Shown here: piece by piece, positions 6,687-7,856 of the stretch
How the letters are laid out: every line of letters begins with the position of its first letter
Position numbering within the stretch: the first letter of the stretch is position 1
NCBI GenBank assembly: GCA_023390775.1
Contig: JAEWCF010000004.1
Coordinates: 1-7,856, forward strand
DNA length: 7,856 bases
From: Bacteroidota bacterium
GTDB lineage: Bacteria > Bacteroidota > Bacteroidia > Flavobacteriales > Flavobacteriaceae
Direction of reading: 5' to 3'
Position numbers and translations under genes: made by a program
The notes under the pieces: generated by a model
The model's database searches: none
Seen by the model: the letters and a program-made list of their open reading frames with translations, nothing else
What the model was told of the DNA's origin: nothing

Positions 6687-7013
6687 TATCCGCCATCCGT
6701 TGGGGACTCTGAAATCAGGGGCGAGCAACACCACATCGCCGCCGCCATAGGTCGCGCCCAAAACCAGGCATTCGCTCATGAACGGCCCGATCTGCTTGGG
6801 CGGGAAATTCACCACCGCAACCACTTGCCGGCCCAGGAGATCCTCCGGATTGTAGCGCCTTGTAATCTGCGCCGAGGTTTTCCGCATCCCAAAGTCGCCA
6901 AAGTCTATTTCCAATTTATAAGCGGGCTTCCGCGCCTGTTCAAACACCGCCGCCGAAACCACCGTCCCCACGCGCATTTCCACGCGCTCGAATTCCTTCC
7001 AGGTCAAATCCAT
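6681..7013 (-). CDS. CsaA-like tRNA-binding domain protein
   Basis: A 110-aa single-domain protein with the EMAP-II/Trbp OB-fold, as in CsaA and in the tRNA-binding appendage of MetRS. Visible blocks are FERVEMRVGTVV (8-19), KPAYKLEIDFGDFGMRKTSA (29-48), QVVAVVNFPPKQIGPFMSE (63-81) and VLGA followed by VVLLAPD. The length is standard for CsaA (about 110 aa), and the NFPPKQIGPFMSE block is diagnostic. CsaA of Bacillus binds the tRNA elbow and has been proposed to act as a secretion chaperone; which role applies here cannot be decided from sequence. It is transcribed leftward from the divergent region next to the EreA/ChaN-like gene and converges on the GDYXXLXY gene with a 6-bp stop-to-stop overlap. 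The family call is firm. Confidence 0.9.
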   Translation of the reverse strand: MDLTWKEFERVEMRVGTVVSAAVFEQARKPAYKLEIDFGDFGMRKTSAQITRRYNPEDLLGRQVVAVVNFPPKQIGPFMSECLVLGATYGGGDVVLLAPDFRVPNGWRIS

Positions 7014-7027
7014 AATCGTAAAAATTT

Positions 7028-7108
7028 GGGCGTGCCGCCGCCGGGCTGTCGCCGCGGCGCCGTCGTGCTGTGCGCTGTAGCTTCGCTGCCGCTTCCATCA
7101 CTCACGCC
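7028..7108. repeat. GC-rich foldable element, probable dispersed repeat of Flavobacteriaceae
   Basis: About 81 bp of very GC-rich sequence without coding signal. The ends are complementary, GGCGTG (7029-7034) with CACGCC (7103-7108), and an inner pair GCGGC (7054-7058) with GCCGC (7088-7092) can stack within. The left end GGGCGTGCC, the internal GGGCTGTC and the right end GCCGCTTCCATCACTCACGC resemble, from memory, the conserved borders of a short interspersed repeat common in Flavobacterium genomes, whose centre is a variable stem. It lies in the leader side of the CsaA-like gene, so it may be transcribed. The fold and composition are seen; the family link is recollection. Confidence 0.45.
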
Positions 7109-7119
7109 GCGCAGGGGCC

Positions 7120-7168
7120 AAGATAACCAATCGGGGGCATTTTTCCCCGCGGGCCAATTTGTTATCTT
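7120..7168. repeat. Inverted repeat between the divergent CsaA-like and EreA/ChaN-like genes
   Basis: AAGATAACCAAT (7120-7131) and ATTTGTTATCTT (7157-7168) are inverted copies matching at 11 of 12 positions, 25 bp apart. The spacer contains GGGGG (7133-7137) and CCCC (7145-7148), which can also pair. The right arm includes most of the candidate -7 box of the plus-strand gene, and the left arm read on the minus strand gives TATCTTGG, one mismatch from TAnnTTTG. This could be a shared operator or a symmetric pair of outward promoter boxes. Confidence 0.5.
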
Positions 7169-7170
7169 CG
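7163..7170 (+). promoter_or_regulatory. Candidate -7 box for the EreA/ChaN-like gene
   Basis: TATCTTCG matches TAnnTTTG at all but one position. The ATG at 7175 is only 4 bp further on, so the transcript would be leaderless or nearly so. At the expected -33 distance there is only a T-run (7140-7145), not a clean TTTG. Confidence 0.4.
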
Positions 7171-7174
7171 CATC

Positions 7175-7856
7175 ATGAGATGGGTTTTCCTATTGTTGGT
7201 TTTTGGCCAGGCGATGGCGCAGGAGACTTATCGGTTCCGCCACGATATCGAGGCCGCGACCGCGCGCGACACCACGCCCTGGCGGCTCCAGATGGCGGCA
7301 ACCGCCTATTCCCTGAGCGGCCATTACGGCGAGGGTTTGATACAGTGGGACCTTGCGATGCCGGCGACTTTCAATCTGTCGGCAAGTGACAGCCTCGCAC
7401 TCAAAACCATGCAGGCCGTTCCCGCGGTCGATGCCATCCTCCAACTGGCGAGGGAAAAGAATATCGTCATGATCAACGAGGCGCACCATGACGCCCGCCA
7501 CCGCGATCTCACAAGGACATTGCTACAGGGGCTCCGGCAGCAGGGATTTGAAACCCTCGCGCTCGAAGCACTAGCCGATACACTCGTCAACGCCCGCGGT
7601 TTCGCCATCAAGGAGAGCGGCTATTACACCCAGGAGCCGCAATTCGGAAACCTGATACACGAGGCCATAAAGCTTGGTTTTCGGGTGGTGGGTTATGAAG
7701 CGCCGGCCGGGGTCAATGGAAAAGACCGCGAGATCGCGCAGGCCGCCAATCTGAAGAAAATCCTCGAGCGTTATCCCGGAAAATTGCTGGTGCATTGCGG
7801 CTATGACCACGTTATCGAAGGCACACCAAACAACCCATCGTGGGAACGCGCCATGG
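7175..7856 (+). CDS. Exported EreA/ChaN-like superfamily protein, N-terminal part (3' end outside window)
   Basis: The frame is open from the ATG at 7175 to the window edge: 227 complete codons plus one base, no stop. Residues 1-15 are a short signal peptide with probable cleavage at AMA/QE, so the product is exported to the periplasm or beyond. The conserved core resembles the erythromycin-esterase/ChaN/TIKI group: VMINEAHHDARHR (98-110) with Asn101, Glu102, His104 and His105, then LALEALAD (128-135) with Glu131, SGYYTQEPQFG (148-158), VVGYEA (171-176) with Glu175, and LLVHCGYDH (204-212) with His207 and His212. These Glu and His residues probably line a metal or catalytic site. No substrate can be assigned, and I do not claim macrolide resistance. 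The upstream promoter box is very close to the ATG. Superfamily placement is moderately sure; function is not. Confidence 0.72.
   Translation, partial: MRWVFLLLVFGQAMAQETYRFRHDIEAATARDTTPWRLQMAATAYSLSGHYGEGLIQWDLAMPATFNLSASDSLALKTMQAVPAVDAILQLAREKNIVMINEAHHDARHRDLTRTLLQGLRQQGFETLALEALADTLVNARGFAIKESGYYTQEPQFGNLIHEAIKLGFRVVGYEAPAGVNGKDREIAQAANLKKILERYPGKLLVHCGYDHVIEGTPNNPSWERAM

Noticed and set aside
6825..7178. A 117-codon plus-strand frame spanning the CsaA-like gene and the divergent region
   Set aside because: It is antisense to the conserved CsaA-like gene and then runs through the GC-rich repeat. Its translation is low-complexity and shows no family signature.
1..7856. Defence system, mobile element, CRISPR array or tRNA/rRNA gene
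   Set aside because: I looked for transposase, integrase, nuclease or toxin motifs, regularly spaced repeats and tRNA arms and found none. All larger genes belong to known housekeeping or widespread Bacteroidota families.

Overview
The window reads as an ordinary chromosomal stretch of a Bacteroidota bacterium, most likely of the Flavobacteriaceae, with GC-rich codon usage for that group. Three things point there. The NusB is the long form (about 312 aa) that starts MLNRRHIRVKV. The small PUR-domain protein (DUF3276) is typical of the phylum. The recognisable promoter boxes follow the Bacteroidota pattern TAnnTTTG with a TTTG-like element upstream, and no gene has a convincing Shine-Dalgarno sequence.

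Layout. The left arm (1-2482) is on the minus strand and, in transcription order, holds leucine dehydrogenase, nusB and a DUF1573 lipoprotein cut by the window edge. The gaps are 43 and 45 bp with no visible terminator, so they probably form one operon. A 185-bp divergent region (2483-2667) carries a good promoter box for the dehydrogenase, a perfect 19-bp palindrome and a 10-bp direct repeat spaced 20 bp. To the right, on the plus strand, come an ABC exporter half-transporter (2668-4431), a PUR-domain nucleic-acid-binding protein with its own likely promoter (4493-4867), a strong intrinsic terminator (4878-4900), and a two-gene unit of membrane proteins, DUF2157 plus a GDYXXLXY-family protein, overlapping by 8 bp. 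A CsaA-like tRNA-binding protein lies on the minus strand (6681-7013). It meets the GDYXXLXY gene tail to tail, and the two stop codons share the palindrome TCATGA. A second divergent region (7014-7174) holds a GC-rich, foldable element that resembles a dispersed repeat of Flavobacterium-type genomes, then a long inverted repeat. The window ends inside an exported EreA/ChaN-like protein (7175 onward).

Functionally this is housekeeping and envelope content: transcription antitermination, branched-chain amino acid catabolism, export, nucleic-acid binding and membrane proteins of unknown role. I see no defence system, CRISPR array, prophage, insertion sequence, tRNA or rRNA, and no novel multigene system that I could defend. 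The parts most worth checking are the two divergent intergenic regions, the terminator that ends exactly at the DUF2157 start codon, and the Asp in place of the catalytic Glu in the ABC exporter. No gene-free stretch exceeds 300 bases.
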